Part shown: positions 14,165 to 15,680 of the stretch, piece after piece
How the letters are laid out: every line of letters starts with the position of its first letter
How positions within the stretch are numbered: the first letter of the stretch is position 1
Assembly (NCBI GenBank): GCA_050944055.1
Contig: JBMNQI010000052.1
Coordinates: 1 to 15,680, forward strand
Origin: JBMNQI01 sp050944055
Lineage (GTDB): Bacteria > Bacillota > Clostridia > Oscillospirales > Oscillospiraceae
DNA length: 15,680 nucleotides
Direction of reading: 5' to 3'
The notes under the pieces: model-generated
What the model was told of the DNA's origin: nothing
Databases searched by the model: none
What the model saw: only the letters and a program-made list of their open reading frames with translations
Position numbers and translations under genes: made by a program

Positions 14165-15680
14165 TGTTCAACCTCCACCCTTTCAATAGCTCCGAACGGA
14201 CAGGCCTGTGCGCAAACCGTGCAGCCGACGCACAGAGTTTTGTCGATCTCCGATTTGCCGTCCTTAAAGTATACTGCGGAACAGCCAACCCTCAAACAGG
14301 TCCTGCACGACCTGCACTTTTCCCTGTCGACAACGCAAAGCCCTATGTCGTGTTTTATATTCTTAATCAGGATGCATGGCCGCCTCGTGATAATAGCGCA
14401 GCGCTCTTCGCTGGCCAGCGCGTCGTCAACAGCCTTTTTCATCGCCTTGAGGTCCTGCGGGTCGACGATGATAATATTTTTATAGCCGAACGCCTCGAGC
14501 GTTTTTTCAATACTGACATTCGGCGCGGGATTTCCCATAAGGTCCGTCCCGCTGCCCGGGTGGTCCTGATGGCCGGTCATAGCCGTAATGGAGTTGTCAA
14601 GCACTACGGGTATTACGTTCCCCTTGTTGTATATGATCTCAACCGCGCCGGTCATTCCGCTGTGGAAAAATGTCGAATCGCCCAGGACGCCGAACACTTT
14701 CTTGTTCTTATCCCCCGCTATCTCAAACGCCTTAGCCATGCCCATCGCAACCGAGAATCCGCCGCCCATGCAGACTACGGTATCTGTCGCGTTGAGCGGG
14801 TCGGAGCTGCCGAGCGTATAGCAGCCGATATCGCTGCAGATTACGAAATCCTTCCCCTTTCTGCCCATAGTGTAGAAGAAGCCTCTGTGCGGGCAGCCGG
14901 GGCACAAAGCCGGGGGGCGGGGCACGGCCTTAACGGAGATATTCTTTACCTCCGGCTCAATGCCGAACACGCTCTTAGCCACGATCTGAGGGTCAAGCTC
15001 GTATATAAGCGGGATAAGCTCCTTGCCGACGCAGTCTATGCCCGCCGCCTTGATCTGCTCCTCCATAAACGGCTCCAGCTCCTCGACGACATAGAGCTTC
15101 TCTACTTTTGAGGCAAAATCTCTTATGAGCTCCATCGGCATGGGGTATGTAAACCCGAGCTTCAGGAACGAAGCGTCCTCCGGAAAAGCCTCCTTTGCGT
15201 ACTGGTACGCTATTGAGGAGGAAATCACGCCGATTTTTGAGCCCTTCATCTCCACGGTATTTAATTTGCTTGTATTGGAGTATTTCTCCAGCTGTACTAG
15301 TTTTCCCTCAAGCTTAATATGATTGGTCCTTGCGTTTGCCGGCGTACATACGAATTTTGCCGTATTTTTCGTGTAAGCGCGTGGCGCAGCTTCTTCGCGC
15401 TCGCCCAGCTCTACAAGGCTTTTCGAGTGGCATACGCGTGTAGTGAGGCGAAACAGCACAGGTATGTCGTATTCTTCGGATATCCTGTACGCCTCTTTAA
15501 TAAATTCCTTGCACTCCTGGCTGTCCGAGGGCTCAATAAGCGGAATCTTCGCGAACTTGGCGTAACGGCGGTTGTCCTGCTCGTTTTGCGAAGAATGCAT
15601 ACTGGGGTCGTCCGCGGTTATTATTACAAAGCCCGCTCCCACTCCGTTATATGCGGCCGTAAAAATCGGGTCGGCCGCTA
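14161..15680 (-). CDS. iorA: Indolepyruvate:ferredoxin oxidoreductase, alpha subunit (5' end outside window)
   Basis: Large, thiamine-diphosphate- and iron-sulfur-containing subunit of the arylpyruvate oxidoreductase; about 505 residues are visible of a family total near 600. The frame stays open to the right edge, reading DPIFTAAYNGVGAGFVIITA near the edge, so the true start lies beyond 15680 and the in-frame GTG at 15642 is internal. Visible landmarks in order: TADDPSMHSSQNEQDNRRYA and EPSDSQE, typical of IorA; ALCPGCPHRGFFY; the ThDP-binding GDSTFFHSGMTG with VLDNSITAMTGHQDHPGSG; and a C-terminal ferredoxin-like domain with CRSCRTCLRVGC and CVGCTVCAQACP, for two clusters. Electron transfer to ferredoxin is its known role; reduced ferredoxin could also serve the nearby activase, which is inference. 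Confidence 0.95.
   Translation of the reverse strand, partial: AADPIFTAAYNGVGAGFVIITADDPSMHSSQNEQDNRRYAKFAKIPLIEPSDSQECKEFIKEAYRISEEYDIPVLFRLTTRVCHSKSLVELGEREEAAPRAYTKNTAKFVCTPANARTNHIKLEGKLVQLEKYSNTSKLNTVEMKGSKIGVISSSIAYQYAKEAFPEDASFLKLGFTYPMPMELIRDFASKVEKLYVVEELEPFMEEQIKAAGIDCVGKELIPLIYELDPQIVAKSVFGIEPEVKNISVKAVPRPPALCPGCPHRGFFYTMGRKGKDFVICSDIGCYTLGSSDPLNATDTVVCMGGGFSVAMGMAKAFEIAGDKNKKVFGVLGDSTFFHSGMTGAVEIIYNKGNVIPVVLDNSITAMTGHQDHPGSGTDLMGNPAPNVSIEKTLEAFGYKNIIIVDPQDLKAMKKAVDDALASEERCAIITRRPCILIKNIKHDIGLCVVDREKCRSCRTCLRVGCSAVYFKDGKSEIDKTLCVGCTVCAQACPFGAIERVEVEQ

Noticed and set aside
14164..15111. 315-aa open frame on the plus strand across iorA
   Set aside because: It is complementary to well-conserved IorA sequence, including its iron-sulfur and ThDP motifs, and shows no protein family features of its own.
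15640..15642. GTG at 15642 as the start of iorA
   Set aside because: The frame continues to the window edge with conserved IorA sequence upstream of this codon, so it is internal.

Overview
The window (about 15.7 kb, roughly mid-50s % GC by eye, strictly anaerobic gene content, many ATA and AGG codons, several TTG/GTG starts) looks like a chromosomal segment of a fermentative anaerobic bacterium. Clostridia (Bacillota) or Synergistota are the most plausible homes, but the sequence alone does not settle this. No tRNA, rRNA, CRISPR array, insertion sequence or prophage gene is visible.

Layout from left to right: two consecutive LysR-type regulators (131-1027 and 1093-1968, +) separated by a strong intrinsic terminator; a first glycyl-radical-enzyme (GRE) homologue (2104-4458, +); a Rid-family (YjgF/YER057c/UK114) gene on the opposite strand (4696-5139, -); a regulatory region with two perfect palindromes (5317-5334 and 5370-5389); a tight four-gene operon of three more GRE homologues (5417-7801, 7813-10176, 10199-12565) and a radical-SAM GRE-activating enzyme (12578-13495); a bidirectional terminator (13533-13561); then, convergent, iorB and a 5'-truncated iorA (13595-15680, -) for indolepyruvate:ferredoxin oxidoreductase.

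The central observation is that all four GRE homologues are full length and carry the usual GRE signatures, including a conserved Gly-Cys in the thiyl-radical loop, yet in every one the glycine that normally holds the stable radical is threonine (RVATY or RVATF instead of RVAGY). The threonine is written ACA, ACT, ACC and ACC in the four genes, so it is conserved while the DNA has diverged, and is neither a sequencing error nor one recent mutation. An activating enzyme with intact cluster motifs sits 12 bp behind the last of them. The four proteins fall into two subtypes that alternate along the DNA (A-B-A-B), as expected if a two-gene A/B unit was duplicated and A and B work together.

Working model (inference): a LysR-controlled anaerobic pathway in which paired, glycine-less GRE-like proteins are served by a dedicated activase. 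They may use a different radical site, borrow a glycyl radical from a separate protein, or have been adapted to a non-canonical role. The Rid-like protein may act on an imine or enamine-type product. IorAB next door makes arylacetyl-CoA and reduced ferredoxin from arylpyruvates, so aromatic amino-acid fermentation is a possible context, but it is on the opposite strand with its own terminator and may be unrelated.
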